DNA from: Salirhabdus euzebyi
GTDB lineage: Bacteria; Bacillota; Bacilli; Bacillales; Alkalibacillaceae
Direction: 5' to 3'
Length of the DNA: 64,000 bases
Assembly (NCBI RefSeq): GCF_014207435.1
Contig: NZ_JACHGH010000005.1
Location: 124,001-188,000 of the forward strand
Each line of letters starts with the position of its first letter. Position 1 is the stretch's first letter. A program made the translations under genes and the position numbers. A model generated the notes under the pieces. It had not been told where the DNA came from, ran no database searches, and saw only the letters and a program-made list of their open reading frames with translations. Of the stretch, positions 34,288 through 43,720 are shown one piece after another.

Positions 34288-35691
34288 CTAACTAGTTTTC
34301 GATAGCTGGGAATAAATCTTCTGAAAAGCTTGAACTTGGTCAGTCATTCCTTTTTGCTGATACATCTTAATCATTTTCCAGACAGGCTTAGGGTCATCCG
34401 GAAAAAGTTCCATTTCCCATGAAAAGCATTCAATTGCTTTATCATATTGTTGGAATTCTTCAAAGTAATTTCCTAATTCCATCATGCTATCTAAATCCTG
34501 TGACATTTTGACCATTTTATCTACTTTATTAAGAACAAGTGACTTAACCATTTTCTTTTTTAATGGAAGCAATTTTTCCTGTACTTCCTCCACTTCACTT
34601 TCTTGGAGCATTTGAACAACTAAACGATGCAACAACTGTTCTAGACTTTTTTCGTTTTGCTCAAATACATGAGGTATCACTTGAATACACTTCTCTATAT
34701 GCGAGACTAAAAAAGAGGAACTTACATTCGACCAAATATCTGATACAAAAGGTTTATAAGAATTAGGTAACTCATGTTGATGGGGAAGTATCATCATTGC
34801 TGCTTTTTCATATTCTTGTTTTTGAGTTAGTACTTTGATAAAACTCTTCGCTTCAGGCATGGCTTGGAAAGGATTCATGCGTAGCTTATTAAGGATATTT
34901 ATCCATTGTTCGAGCGTAAATATTTTTAGTGCCACCGAGTTATACTGATCAACGGTTTCTTGCATCACAGCTTTTTCACACGACTCTATCCACAATATTA
35001 AAAGGGCAATGGAATTCTCTTTCTCCCTTAAAATATTTTGAAGTATTTCACGATTTTCAGAAATAAAACGATTAGAGAAGCATTGTAACTCTACATAAAA
35101 AGGGTCTTTTTTATGAATAGCTAAAAGATCAGAGGAATGATAGTACTTGTGGTAGTTTTTGTATTCTAATGATCGGAGTGATTCATTGGCTATTTTTAAG
35201 TGGGGTGCAAATTCATGGAGCAACAATAGGATTTGATAAGATTTAAGGAGATTTCCACTGCGTCGATAATGAAAGAATATATCACTTATGACAGTATCTA
35301 ATTCTTCTTTTTCAAAAAAATCATGAAGTGTAATAGCGATATAGGTGATTTCCTGCAGTGAATACTGTGAATGAAGCTTTTCAAATAACTTATTTTTATG
35401 TTGAATAGCTACAGAATTTTTTGGAATTAAATTAGACAACATCGGATGCGGGGATTCAAAAACAATTCCAGTCTGAAAAGAATTTTGGATGAAAGAATGT
35501 TCCTTAAAATTACGTAGTTTTTCACCGTGTACGAACACATCCTTGTAATACACCAAGTAAAAGGACTCGCCACCTGCGTCTATTTCTACAATTTTACTCC
35601 TAAAAAAAAGTGCTATTCGCTTCACTTCACCTTCCAAAACTTGCTTTTTTTCTTTTACGGACATACGAACTTTATTTTCTAGCTCATTCAT
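34288..35691 (-). CDS. Uncharacterised TPR-like helical repeat protein
   Basis: A 467-residue cytoplasmic protein without signal peptide or membrane segments. It is alpha-helical. The last 60 residues contain two clear tetratricopeptide-like units (Y-F-E-E-F-Q-Q-Y-D-K-A-I-E-C-F and W-K-M-I-K-M-Y-Q-Q-K-G), and earlier parts look like degenerate helical repeats. The first 100 residues are predicted mixed alpha/beta and have no family I recognise. TPR proteins of this type mediate protein-protein contacts; the partner is unknown. Monocistronic. Confidence 0.6.
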   Translation of the reverse strand: MNELENKVRMSVKEKKQVLEGEVKRIALFFRSKIVEIDAGGESFYLVYYKDVFVHGEKLRNFKEHSFIQNSFQTGIVFESPHPMLSNLIPKNSVAIQHKNKLFEKLHSQYSLQEITYIAITLHDFFEKEELDTVISDIFFHYRRSGNLLKSYQILLLLHEFAPHLKIANESLRSLEYKNYHKYYHSSDLLAIHKKDPFYVELQCFSNRFISENREILQNILREKENSIALLILWIESCEKAVMQETVDQYNSVALKIFTLEQWINILNKLRMNPFQAMPEAKSFIKVLTQKQEYEKAAMMILPHQHELPNSYKPFVSDIWSNVSSSFLVSHIEKCIQVIPHVFEQNEKSLEQLLHRLVVQMLQESEVEEVQEKLLPLKKKMVKSLVLNKVDKMVKMSQDLDSMMELGNYFEEFQQYDKAIECFSWEMELFPDDPKPVWKMIKMYQQKGMTDQVQAFQKIYSQLSKTS

Positions 35692-35775
35692 TTATTCGTC
35701 ACCCCTTACAGTATTGGATTTCACTAATCAAAGCTACTCTACATTGTGGTGTTAGTATACCATACAACTGTAAAA

Positions 35776-35821
35776 AACAGGAATAAAGGAAAGCTAAGCT
35801 TAGCATACCCTTATTCCTGTT
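35776..35821 (-). terminator. Intrinsic terminator of the DUF6376 lipoprotein gene
   Basis: The outer stem AACAGGAATAA/TTATTCCTGTT (11 bp) encloses GCTAAGCTTAGC, with T6 following on the minus strand. Confidence 0.85.
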
Positions 35822-35826
35822 GAACC

Positions 35827-36258
35827 TTAAAGGCCTAGATTTTCAATTTGATTCATCAAATTTGTTGCATCATTTATTGTTGAAAATATCGGGGAATTTT
35901 CTATTTTGTCTACAGCTACTTGACCGTTTTCCAAAACATTATTAATCTCTGTCAAAATCAACTCATTCTTTTCCACAAGATTTTGATGAATGTCCTCGGC
36001 TAATGCAGGTGCATCCAAAATATTAAATGCCATAATTTCCGCCTTTAGTTCATTAAATTTATCAACTAAATTATCCATTACTACGGCGTCTGTAGCTGCT
36101 TGTTGAATCATCTGTGGTGTTTCCTCTGCAAAATTATTTAAATAGGTTAAATAGTCTGTTGCTTCACCTACATAGTTTACGGAATTATTCACTTCCCCAA
36201 GTATAGAACATCCACTAAGTATAAAAATCATGCTAAGCAAGGCAATCATCTTTTTCAT
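35827..36258 (-). CDS. DUF6376-like small lipoprotein
   Basis: A 143-residue lipoprotein: the signal peptide ends with the lipobox L-S-G-C (Cys 17). The mature part is helical with the opening N-x-x-N-Y-V-x-E-A-T-D-Y-L, typical of a small Bacillus lipoprotein family (DUF6376). It should be anchored to the outer face of the membrane. Function unknown. Monocistronic with its own terminator. Confidence 0.7.
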   Translation of the reverse strand: MKKMIALLSMIFILSGCSILGEVNNSVNYVGEATDYLTYLNNFAEETPQMIQQAATDAVVMDNLVDKFNELKAEIMAFNILDAPALAEDIHQNLVEKNELILTEINNVLENGQVAVDKIENSPIFSTINDATNLMNQIENLGL

Positions 36259-36399
36259 GGTCGCACTTTCCTTTCACCGTTTTATTATTATACGAGAATT
36301 TCTAATAAAAAGTTTCATAAATATTTTCTCTTCATTATAAGAAAATAATGCAATTATAGATTATCTATTTCTATTATGTTACTCTATTTGTATATGTAT

Positions 36400-36601
36400 T
36401 TGGGAGAAAGGGATTAGGTAAACTTTATGCCAACAACGACTTTGTAATGAAATCAAATTGAATCATACTTACCTTGGAAAACAGTGATGTTTTTCTCCTT
36501 AGGACAAGTATGTCTATTTCTCTTACAAAGTGTGGAACCTAAATTAATCTCTTTACGGATAAAACGTAAGGAGCACTACTACTTTGTGGTGCTTCTTTTT
36601 T
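36400..36601 (+). ncRNA. Candidate structured small RNA, 6S-like fold
   Basis: About 200 bases between two divergent genes fold into a rod. The outer stem is AAAGGGATTA/TAATCTCTTT (36407-36416 with 36545-36554). The middle stem ACTTTGTAA/TTACAAAGT (36439-36447 with 36523-36531) is perfect. Then comes an asymmetric internal loop of 16 and 10 bases, and an apical stem CATACTT/AAGTATG (36464-36470 with 36506-36512) capped by GAAAAC/GTTTTTC. A strong terminator follows at 36568-36601. A long hairpin with one large central bulge plus a terminator is the layout of 6S RNA, the sigma-A RNA polymerase regulator. No protein reading frame fits. I do not recognise the primary sequence, and the start is estimated. 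Confidence 0.45.
36568..36601 (+). terminator. Intrinsic terminator of the candidate small RNA
   Basis: AAGGAGCACTAC pairs with GTGGTGCTTCTT (G-T wobbles included) across a 6-base loop, ending in T6. No plus-strand protein gene lies upstream, so it must serve a non-coding transcript or a transcript from further left. Confidence 0.7.
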
Positions 36602-36702
36602 GTGCTTGAAACTTGTAAGTAAAGACATAAACCCAAATAAGTGACGGTATCCACCTTAAACAAAGGCTTTTTCTAATAGATGTTGTTTTACACACTAGAT
36701 AG

Positions 36703-37193
36703 AAACTACGACGTAACTTTTATTTTCTTGAAGTGGGTGCTAGCTCGCCGCTTCGGCAGAATACTTCGCTTTCCACGGGTTCCCAGTGAGCCTCCTCGAC
36801 TTCGTCTCCGGGGTCTCACTTAGGTCACAGGTCCCGTAGGAGTCTACGTATTCTGCCTACGCTAATATAGATTTTCTGATTTAGTGTAGTGATGACACAG
36901 GAATCATTTTGTTTTGAAATGTCTTCTCGTTTGTACAAACCACCTAACTCAGCAGTGGAAACATGCGAGACTCCTCGAAAATGAAAGGCAATTTTCTTCG
37001 TGCGATGTAATGCTGCCGAAGCGTTCCTTGTCCTATGGGAGAGCAAGAGTCTGAAGACCCCCGAGACGAGCGCTCTTTGCTCGCGAGGAGGCTGAGGCCA
37101 TGCCCATGGAAAGCGAGTATTTTTCCGCGGCGACGGACTCCCACTCATCTTGAACAGAATGGGTTTCATACACTTTAAGTTACGTCGCAGTTT
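36703..37193. repeat. 491-bp inverted-repeat element (MITE-like)
   Basis: The ends AAACTACGACGTAACTT (36703-36719) and AAGTTACGTCGCAGTTT (37177-37193) are 17-bp inverted repeats with one mismatch. The arms continue as diverged inverted repeats: CGCTTTCCACGGG...GAGCCTCCTCG (about 36770-36800) matches the reverse complement of 37080-37115, and further GC-rich blocks pair inward. The element is much more GC-rich than its surroundings and encodes no transposase; open frames inside it are by-products. Similar GC-rich blocks occur in many Bacillaceae intergenic regions (from memory). A solitary related end lies at 15666-15682. Confidence 0.7.
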
Positions 37194-37260
37194 AAGGAAA
37201 CTACCAAAAATAACAACAATCTTTACGAAAAGAGCCTAAACAAAAATGAGGTGTTTGTAT

Positions 37261-38790
37261 ATGTTAAATATTAAAAAGTTAGAAGAAAAAGCAAATGATT
37301 TACTAAATAAAGCTCCTGGAGTTAGCGTCTCCATCTTTACTAACGATGACGTACTACTTCAAAAAGGATTTGGGACTACCAACGCTGAAGAACAAGGTGA
37401 ATCTGTGACTCCTTCTACCCTATTTCGAATTGGGTCTGTTAGCAAGACCATAACAGCTACCCTTATGATGAGGCTGGTGGAAGCGGGAAAAGTAGATTTG
37501 GATGTTCCAATTATTACCTATCTACCTGAATTAAAATTAAAAGATAAACAAGCGACGGAAACAATTACTTTGCGGATGCTGCTCAGTCATACTGCAGGAT
37601 TACCAGATGGTGGAGATCTTTTTGGGGATCGTTCAAAGAATGCTCTTAAGAATTATGTTAATAACGATCTTCCAAATCTAGACTTTGTTGCACCACCAAC
37701 AGTTCATTACTCTTATGGAAATCACGCCATAAACCTTGCTGGATATGTTACAGAACGCGTTACGGGAAAGCTTTTTGCTGATTTAATTCAGGAAGAGGTT
37801 TTCGAACCGTTATCGATGAGTAGGAGTATGTATGATCCTTTAAAAGCATTTACCTATCCTACAGCGCTACAACATGAAAGAAAAGAAGATGGAAGCTATC
37901 ATGTTATGCACTCCTTTCCAGAAAATGTCGCTTGTCACCCGTCCTCCATGGCTATATCAAATGCTGAAGATATGACAAAGTTTGGGCAAATGTATTTAAA
38001 TAATGGAATCATAAACGATAGCACTTATCTTTCAACAGAATCGCTTAATCAAATGTTTGCTGTAGAAGCAAAGCGCTACACGATACCACCATGCACAGTC
38101 GGTATTTGCTGGCTGAAAGAGGAGGAAAACGGAGTCGAATACGTCTGGCATAGCGGTGGTATTGGAACTTATCGTTCTTTTATGGTTTTATTTCCGAAAC
38201 ATAAAATAGGTATTTTTACAGTAGCTAATCAGGATACCGGATGGGAAATAGTTGAAGAAGTATTAAATCAGATTGGACAAAAGGAAGAACGAAGCTTTCA
38301 GTCCATAGAAAAAGGGAACATAGAAAACTATTTTGGAACGTATTTAAGTCCCAAAAGTGGTCTAATTACACTAGGAGAAGAATCCAACAACGTGTTTGCA
38401 AATCTAAATGGAAAAATATATTCTCTTCGTGCACTACAGGAGGACCATGTCGTTCTGCTAAATGAAGAAGAGGATGTAGTCGCATCCATTGGCTTATTAG
38501 ACCAGGATGATTATATTATGGTTAATGGATCTGGATGCAAAAGTATAGTTGACGGTCTTCTGAAACATAGTATGGAATCATTCCAAACATATACTGGTAC
38601 GTATAAGCATGGTGAGTTTGAAATCCAGTTTAAGCTAGAAAAAGAGAAAGCTTACTTAGAGGATGAAGATGGCAAAGTAGCGTGCAGTTATTTATTTGAA
38701 TCGAAGTTTTATTGTCCTGGCTTCGGCTTAGTCGAATTTGAAAATGAAAAGATGATTATTCAAAGAGGATGGACATTTACAAAAACATAA
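37261..38790 (+). CDS. Serine hydrolase, beta-lactamase/PBP4*-like with C-terminal extension
   Basis: A 509-residue protein. Residues about 5-335 are a class C beta-lactamase-like domain with S-V-S-K (nucleophile), Y-S-Y-G-N (YxN) and H-S-G-G replacing KTG. The last 170 residues contain two beta-rich repeats, each starting with a Y-x-G-T-Y segment, as in lipocalin-like tails of PBP4*/esterase homologues. I chose the ATG at 37261; ATGAGGTG at 37246 contains its ribosome binding site. There is no signal peptide, so it is probably cytoplasmic and an esterase or D-aminopeptidase-like enzyme. No obvious co-transcribed gene. Confidence 0.8.
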   Translation: MLNIKKLEEKANDLLNKAPGVSVSIFTNDDVLLQKGFGTTNAEEQGESVTPSTLFRIGSVSKTITATLMMRLVEAGKVDLDVPIITYLPELKLKDKQATETITLRMLLSHTAGLPDGGDLFGDRSKNALKNYVNNDLPNLDFVAPPTVHYSYGNHAINLAGYVTERVTGKLFADLIQEEVFEPLSMSRSMYDPLKAFTYPTALQHERKEDGSYHVMHSFPENVACHPSSMAISNAEDMTKFGQMYLNNGIINDSTYLSTESLNQMFAVEAKRYTIPPCTVGICWLKEEENGVEYVWHSGGIGTYRSFMVLFPKHKIGIFTVANQDTGWEIVEEVLNQIGQKEERSFQSIEKGNIENYFGTYLSPKSGLITLGEESNNVFANLNGKIYSLRALQEDHVVLLNEEEDVVASIGLLDQDDYIMVNGSGCKSIVDGLLKHSMESFQTYTGTYKHGEFEIQFKLEKEKAYLEDEDGKVACSYLFESKFYCPGFGLVEFENEKMIIQRGWTFTKT

Positions 38791-38912
38791 AGAATATTGG
38801 GGCAGGGCTTGATCCCTGTCCCTTTTCTTGACTTACAATGCATATCAATACTACAATGCGAGAAAGTTTTATAAAATGAATGACATAACTATTATAAAAG
38901 AGGGTGTTTCAT

Positions 38913-39920
38913 ATGTCAGAATCTAAACCACTTGAAGTGAAAGCAGATGGCTCTTTTAAGAGACAAATAAATCGTTTTACTACACCTTTTGGAAACAGGC
39001 CCGACCATTTGCCAATTGAATCAGGACGTTATCGGCTCATTTGGTGCGCGGCATGTCCATGGGCTCATCGGTCTGTAATTGTCCGGAAGATACTAGGACT
39101 TGAGGAAACTATTAGTTTAGGTACTGTCAGCCCTATGCGTCCACAAATAGGCCATGTTGATTGGGAATTTTCACTGGATGAGGACAATGTTGATCCAGTA
39201 TTAAAAATCCAGTATTTAAGTGACATTTACAAAAAAACAGACCCTAACTATGAAGGTAGACCGACTGTACCAGTTATGATTGATTTGAAGAAAAAGGAAG
39301 CCGTTAATAACGACTATTTCAAGCTTACCAATTACTTTGAAACAGTATGGAGCCCTTTTCATGAAGAAAATGCTCCTAACTTATACCCAGAGGAATTACG
39401 TGAAGAAATTGATGCGATGAATGAGGTTATTTTCCATGAAGTAAATAATGGCGTATATAAATGTGGTTTTGCACGTTCTCAAGAGGCTTATGAGGTGGCC
39501 TATGATACGTTATTTGAACGATTAGATAAACTAGAAAAGCATTTAGCAACGAGAAGATTTTTAATGGGTAGCTTTATCACAGATGCAGATGTTCGACTTT
39601 ACACGACATTAGTTCGATTTGATGCAGCCTATTACACATCCTTTAATACAAATCGTACCCTTATACGGGAATTTTCTAACCTTTGGGGTTACGTTCGTGA
39701 CCTATATCAGACACCTGGTTTTGGTGACACAACTGATTTTGATGCAATAAAAAGGCATTATCATTTGTCTATAACAATCGATCCAAATAAAGAAGAAGTA
39801 AAAATATTGCCGAAAGGGCCTGATTTAACAGGTTGGGATTCAGAGCATGGTCGTGAATCACTAAGTAAGCAAGAAGATAAATTTTTACGTATTGGGAGTT
39901 TGAAAAATGAAAATACGTAA
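38913..39920 (+). CDS. Glutathionyl-hydroquinone reductase-like GST (Xi class, YqjG-like)
   Basis: A 335-residue Xi-class glutathione transferase homologue. The thioredoxin-like half has the catalytic C-P-W-A-H (C48), preceded by C45. The helical C-terminal half has the family's D-A-D-V-R-L-Y-T-T-L-V-R-F-D and Y-Y-T-S-F-N-T-N-R signatures. Such enzymes reduce glutathionylated hydroquinones. Many bacilli lack glutathione and use bacillithiol, so the natural thiol here may differ (inference). The start follows AGAGGGTG; the end overlaps the GNAT gene by 14 bases, so the two are coupled. Confidence 0.88.
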   Translation: MSESKPLEVKADGSFKRQINRFTTPFGNRPDHLPIESGRYRLIWCAACPWAHRSVIVRKILGLEETISLGTVSPMRPQIGHVDWEFSLDEDNVDPVLKIQYLSDIYKKTDPNYEGRPTVPVMIDLKKKEAVNNDYFKLTNYFETVWSPFHEENAPNLYPEELREEIDAMNEVIFHEVNNGVYKCGFARSQEAYEVAYDTLFERLDKLEKHLATRRFLMGSFITDADVRLYTTLVRFDAAYYTSFNTNRTLIREFSNLWGYVRDLYQTPGFGDTTDFDAIKRHYHLSITIDPNKEEVKILPKGPDLTGWDSEHGRESLSKQEDKFLRIGSLKNENT

Positions 39921-40407
39921 TGCCATACAATCCGAATTAGCATTCATAAGGGAACAAAGAATACAGGCCTATGAGGAACACGCAAAATCTATCCCTTTAG
40001 ATCATTGGAATGCACTAAAAAAAGCAATATCCTCTGATGGCGATAGTCAACCTGGTGTAGATTTAATTGTCGCTGAACTAGAAGGATCAATAGTAGGGAG
40101 TGTCGTATTATTTCCAGCTAAATCCGATGCATATGAAGGCTACGTGGAAGCACTAGATTACCCCGAAATTAGAATGTTAGCTGTTGATCCTAATGCTAGA
40201 GGTAAAGGTGTTGCATCGGCATTAATTGATGAATGTATTAGTCGCACTAAAGCAAAGGGCTATGCAGCTATTGGTCTTCACACCGGGGAATTCATGAAAG
40301 GTGCTATGGCTTTATACGAAAGCAAAGGATTTAAGCGCCTTCCACAGTATGACTTTGAACCTGCTAATGATGGAATTATCGTGAAGGCATTTCAGCTTAA
40401 GTTCTAA
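39907..40407 (+). CDS. GNAT-family N-acetyltransferase
   Basis: A 166-residue single-domain GNAT protein with motif A M-L-A-V-D-P-N-A-R-G-K-G-V-A-S-A-L-I-D-E and motif B M-A-L-Y-E-S-K-G-F. It is translated from an ATG inside the end of the glutathionyl-hydroquinone reductase gene, so the two form an operon. Substrate unknown. Confidence 0.85.
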   Translation: MKIRNAIQSELAFIREQRIQAYEEHAKSIPLDHWNALKKAISSDGDSQPGVDLIVAELEGSIVGSVVLFPAKSDAYEGYVEALDYPEIRMLAVDPNARGKGVASALIDECISRTKAKGYAAIGLHTGEFMKGAMALYESKGFKRLPQYDFEPANDGIIVKAFQLKF

Positions 40408-40465
40408 AGCAAACTCGCTGCTTTTACCTCCCATGCAAAAATATACTACTTTTCTACAATTAAAA

Positions 40466-40496
40466 AAACAGATCCACATAATTGGTGGATCTGTTT
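40466..40496. terminator. Bidirectional intrinsic terminator
   Basis: A perfect 12-bp stem (AAACAGATCCAC/GTGGATCTGTTT) with a 7-base loop lies between the convergent GNAT and SgrR-like genes, with T-rich flanks on both strands. Confidence 0.85.
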
Positions 40497-40509
40497 CTTT
40501 ATCAATGAC

Positions 40510-42315
40510 CTATCCCTTTTCAATCCAAACATCCTTATAGTTAATCCAACCAAGACTGTTAAGGGTAACACCATGTAGAGACTGGTGGTGATATATTGCT
40601 TGTTTACTGTGGTATACAAAAAGTAATGCAAAACTCTCCTTTAATAAAGTTTCAAGTTGTTTTAATTTACTCATTCGATCAACTATATTATCTGCTTCCA
40701 TCGATTCTGCTAACAAAGTATCTTTATGTTTAGTTAACTCATCATTTAATAAATTACTTATAAAGGAATCCTCTATTTTATACATATCCAAGAAAGCAAG
40801 ATCGGTATGATTGCTGAAAACTTCCCCGGAAATAATAATATCCGCTTCCATCATCTTTTCTTTTTTCTTCAATTCGGTAATAGGTAAAATATGGACCTTA
40901 ACCTTTATACCAATCTTCTCAGCTTGATTTTGAACCCATTTGGCATTTTCCTCATTGGTTTTCATTTCATACGTATACAAATGAAGAATTTCTTGATTAT
41001 AATCACTTTCTTTTACCAATTTCTTCGCCTTATCTAAATCTATCGCATGAGCATAAGTAGAATTAGGTTTATCTAGTAAAAATCCACTAGCTGGCTTGTA
41101 TCTCAAGCCACCTAATTCTTGGATCATTCTTTTACGATCCAGCGATAAATGTATCGCTTCTCTAATATTACGAATCTGTTGAGGTCCTTCTTTTGCTAGG
41201 TTAAAGACAATATAGTAACAACCCTTTTCAACATTTTCTTTTCGCTTAAAGGATAACTTTTCTTGGAAATCAATGGAGCTAATCGGCATGTATTTTATGT
41301 CAGATTCCTTTAATGGTATTAGCGCCTCTCCATTATAATCAGGCCAAATCCACACCTCAATTTGATCAAGGTAAGCTCTCTCCTTAAAGTAATCCTCATT
41401 TGCTACGATTGAAAAAATAGAGGCGTCATTACGTTCCACTTTAAATGGTCCTGAACCTATCGGTAGCCGACCAAATGAAGGATAGTTTGCTAGATTTTTT
41501 GGAACAATAGACATACGTTCTGTCGTTAAAAAGAGGTCAAACAACGCATTCGGTTCCTTTAAACTTATTTCTAAGGCATATTCATGTAAAATGCGTACTG
41601 TTTCTATCCCTTCCACCATCCACGAATGTAACGAACGTGTTTGTTTATTACGTAACCGTTCAAGAGTAAATTTAACATCCTCAGAAGTTAAATTGTTCCC
41701 ATCATGAAAACGAATGCCTTTTTTTACATAAAATGTCCACGTTTGCTTATCGTTGTCACTCTTCCAATGATGACATAGGTGTGGCTCTATTTTTTCTGTT
41801 TTTTCATTGTAAATAACGAGTGTATCAAAAATTTGCTTAATCATATGGGCTTCTGTTCTACGATTTACATAAGCGGGATCTAATAAAGGTAAAGGGCGGT
41901 AAAACGGGAAGCGAAGAACATCACTTCTTTCTTCGTTCTTATTCTCCCGGTGAAAACCAAATTGTTCATCTAACCAACTCGAGAAAGCACTATAGTTCTC
42001 TTGTTTTATATGAAAAGTATGAAGTAGCTCATGAGCACTTTTTATATCCCCATCTTTCACTTTTTCCTGAGCACATGCCAGCAAAAGCTTATCTTTTTCG
42101 ATTGTAAAAATTAACTTAGATACATGACCTCTTCCTCTTCCTGGTATCCAAGTAAGCCAATCCTTTTCTTCCATTTTACGTAAAAGAAAGTTAACATTAC
42201 GGCGCGTACAATGTAGTACTTCACTTAACTGATCCAGTTTTAGCTCAACAGGCTCATTGTTTGGTATGTAGTAAAATTGTTCTCTTAATAAAAAGTAATG
42301 TTCTTCTAATAACAT
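40510..42315 (-). CDS. SgrR-family regulator (winged helix plus SBP_bac_5 domain)
   Basis: A 601-residue cytoplasmic regulator. The N-terminal SgrR_N winged helix (about 1-115) has the recognition region L-D-Q-L-S-E-V-L-H-C-T-R-R-N-V-N-F-L-L and G-R-G-R-G. A solute-binding domain of family 5 (about 165-500) has F-H-D-G-N-N-L-T-S-E-D-V. In this family the binding domain senses a small molecule. It is divergent from the MFS gene at 42432, which it probably controls, by analogy with SgrR-type regulators beside sugar or drug efflux genes (inference). There is no signal peptide, which fits a regulator rather than a transporter subunit. Confidence 0.88.
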   Translation of the reverse strand: MLLEEHYFLLREQFYYIPNNEPVELKLDQLSEVLHCTRRNVNFLLRKMEEKDWLTWIPGRGRGHVSKLIFTIEKDKLLLACAQEKVKDGDIKSAHELLHTFHIKQENYSAFSSWLDEQFGFHRENKNEERSDVLRFPFYRPLPLLDPAYVNRRTEAHMIKQIFDTLVIYNEKTEKIEPHLCHHWKSDNDKQTWTFYVKKGIRFHDGNNLTSEDVKFTLERLRNKQTRSLHSWMVEGIETVRILHEYALEISLKEPNALFDLFLTTERMSIVPKNLANYPSFGRLPIGSGPFKVERNDASIFSIVANEDYFKERAYLDQIEVWIWPDYNGEALIPLKESDIKYMPISSIDFQEKLSFKRKENVEKGCYYIVFNLAKEGPQQIRNIREAIHLSLDRKRMIQELGGLRYKPASGFLLDKPNSTYAHAIDLDKAKKLVKESDYNQEILHLYTYEMKTNEENAKWVQNQAEKIGIKVKVHILPITELKKKEKMMEADIIISGEVFSNHTDLAFLDMYKIEDSFISNLLNDELTKHKDTLLAESMEADNIVDRMSKLKQLETLLKESFALLFVYHSKQAIYHHQSLHGVTLNSLGWINYKDVWIEKG

Positions 42316-42431
42316 AGCTAACCGTTTTCCCCTTGCTCATAAAAGATGAAATATGTTGATTAAACTTTACACTTTTTTTCATCTTATTAAAAGATTAAAT
42401 TAGGATTACTAGAATTACGGGAGGAACAACC

Positions 42432-43667
42432 ATGTCAACAAAAGCATCCAATCTTAATGTAGGCATTACCGCTAAACAAACTATATGGGGAAATAAAAAT
42501 TTTGTCATTTTATTACTTTCCGGTTTCATTATTTCTATTGGCAGTAAAATATATGAGCTTGCTTTGCCGCTCATTTTGTATGATTTAACGAAGTCATCTG
42601 TAATCATGTCTACCATGAAGGGCATTGAATTTTTGCCAAATCTATTTCTTGCAATTTTTATAGGTGTAATCGTTGACCGTGTTAATAAAAAGCGTTGGTC
42701 TCTATGGGCCATTGCGATTCAGTCCATCGTGCTCATCGGTCTTTATGTAATGATTAATTCCGGGTACACACATCCTGGTCTATTTTATATAACAGGCTTT
42801 ATTCTGATGACATGCAGTTATGCTTACTTTAATGCTCGGATTAGTATCGCAAAACATGTACTACCTAAAGAATTATTGACATCTGCTAATGCCTCATTCT
42901 CGTTTATTTCCACCTTTATTGGAATCATGGGGCCTGCTATTACTGGCTTTATATTACTATTTTCTAACCTACAAGACGGCCTTTTACTAACAGCTATTTC
43001 ATTTGTTATGGCATTCGGGGCGATGTGCTTATTAGACTCGAACGAAGAAAAAATAGAAAAAAAGGATTCAAATTTTTGGCAAGAGTTGAAAGATGGTTGG
43101 ATTGAATTGCGTACTAATAGACCGTTATGGTTAATGACTATATTAGTTATTTTCACTAATGCTACTTCTGGTATGGTTATGACGATGATCATCTTTTTTG
43201 CAAAAGAAAATTTACGATTGGATAATGGGGAGCTCGGGTTAGTTCTCTCGTGCGCTGGACTTGGAGGATTAATTGGAAGTAGTTTAATCAGTTATTTACG
43301 CAAGAAAATTCCACTAGGGATATTACTAGGATTAAATATTATTTTGGTAGCTTTCGCCTACTTAATTCTGTCGCAAGCAGAAAATATATGGATTTTTGGC
43401 ATTGGGATCTTTTTAGAAGCCTTATTCGGAATCATGGCTGCCATCCTTATTTGGACCTTCCGACTCGAATCCACACCAAACCATTTAATTGGAAGAATTA
43501 CAGGACTAACTGGATCCATTTTTAAATTAGCCATGCCTTTTGCAATATTTGCTGCTGGGTATATGGCCGATTGGTTTAACCCGGCGTTCGTTTTTTCGCT
43601 AGCCGCCATCCTGAATGTTATCTTTTTTATCGTTTATATTAGAACTCCTTTGTGGAAGTTAAGCTAA
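42432..43667 (+). CDS. MFS transporter, probable target of the SgrR-like regulator
   Basis: A 411-residue major facilitator carrier with twelve predicted membrane segments. The loop 2-3 motif is V-D-R-V-N-K-K-R, and the general MFS_3 (macrolide/antibiotic efflux-like) pattern is seen. GGGAGGA lies nine bases upstream of the ATG. Divergent with the SgrR-like gene across a 116-base gap, so local control is likely. Substrate unknown; export of a sugar phosphate analogue or a drug is possible. Confidence 0.82.
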   Translation: MSTKASNLNVGITAKQTIWGNKNFVILLLSGFIISIGSKIYELALPLILYDLTKSSVIMSTMKGIEFLPNLFLAIFIGVIVDRVNKKRWSLWAIAIQSIVLIGLYVMINSGYTHPGLFYITGFILMTCSYAYFNARISIAKHVLPKELLTSANASFSFISTFIGIMGPAITGFILLFSNLQDGLLLTAISFVMAFGAMCLLDSNEEKIEKKDSNFWQELKDGWIELRTNRPLWLMTILVIFTNATSGMVMTMIIFFAKENLRLDNGELGLVLSCAGLGGLIGSSLISYLRKKIPLGILLGLNIILVAFAYLILSQAENIWIFGIGIFLEALFGIMAAILIWTFRLESTPNHLIGRITGLTGSIFKLAMPFAIFAAGYMADWFNPAFVFSLAAILNVIFFIVYIRTPLWKLS

Positions 43668-43677
43668 AAAATAAAAC

Positions 43678-43716
43678 AACTCAAATCACAGGGTAGTCTC
43701 TCATGTGATTTGAGTT
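43678..43716 (+). terminator. Intrinsic terminator after the MFS gene
   Basis: A perfect 13-bp stem (AACTCAAATCACA/TGTGATTTGAGTT) with a 13-base loop, followed by TTAATT. Confidence 0.8.
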
Positions 43717-43720
43717 TTAA

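Noticed and set aside
36400-36601. T-box or other amino-acid riboswitch interpretation of the structured RNA.
   Set aside because: There is no T-box TGGNACC sequence, no specifier loop, and a repeat element lies between it and the next gene.
36825-37169. Open reading frame of 114 codons on the minus strand inside the inverted-repeat element.
   Set aside because: It lies wholly within the GC-rich repeat, has no ribosome binding site, and its length follows from the repeat's high GC content.
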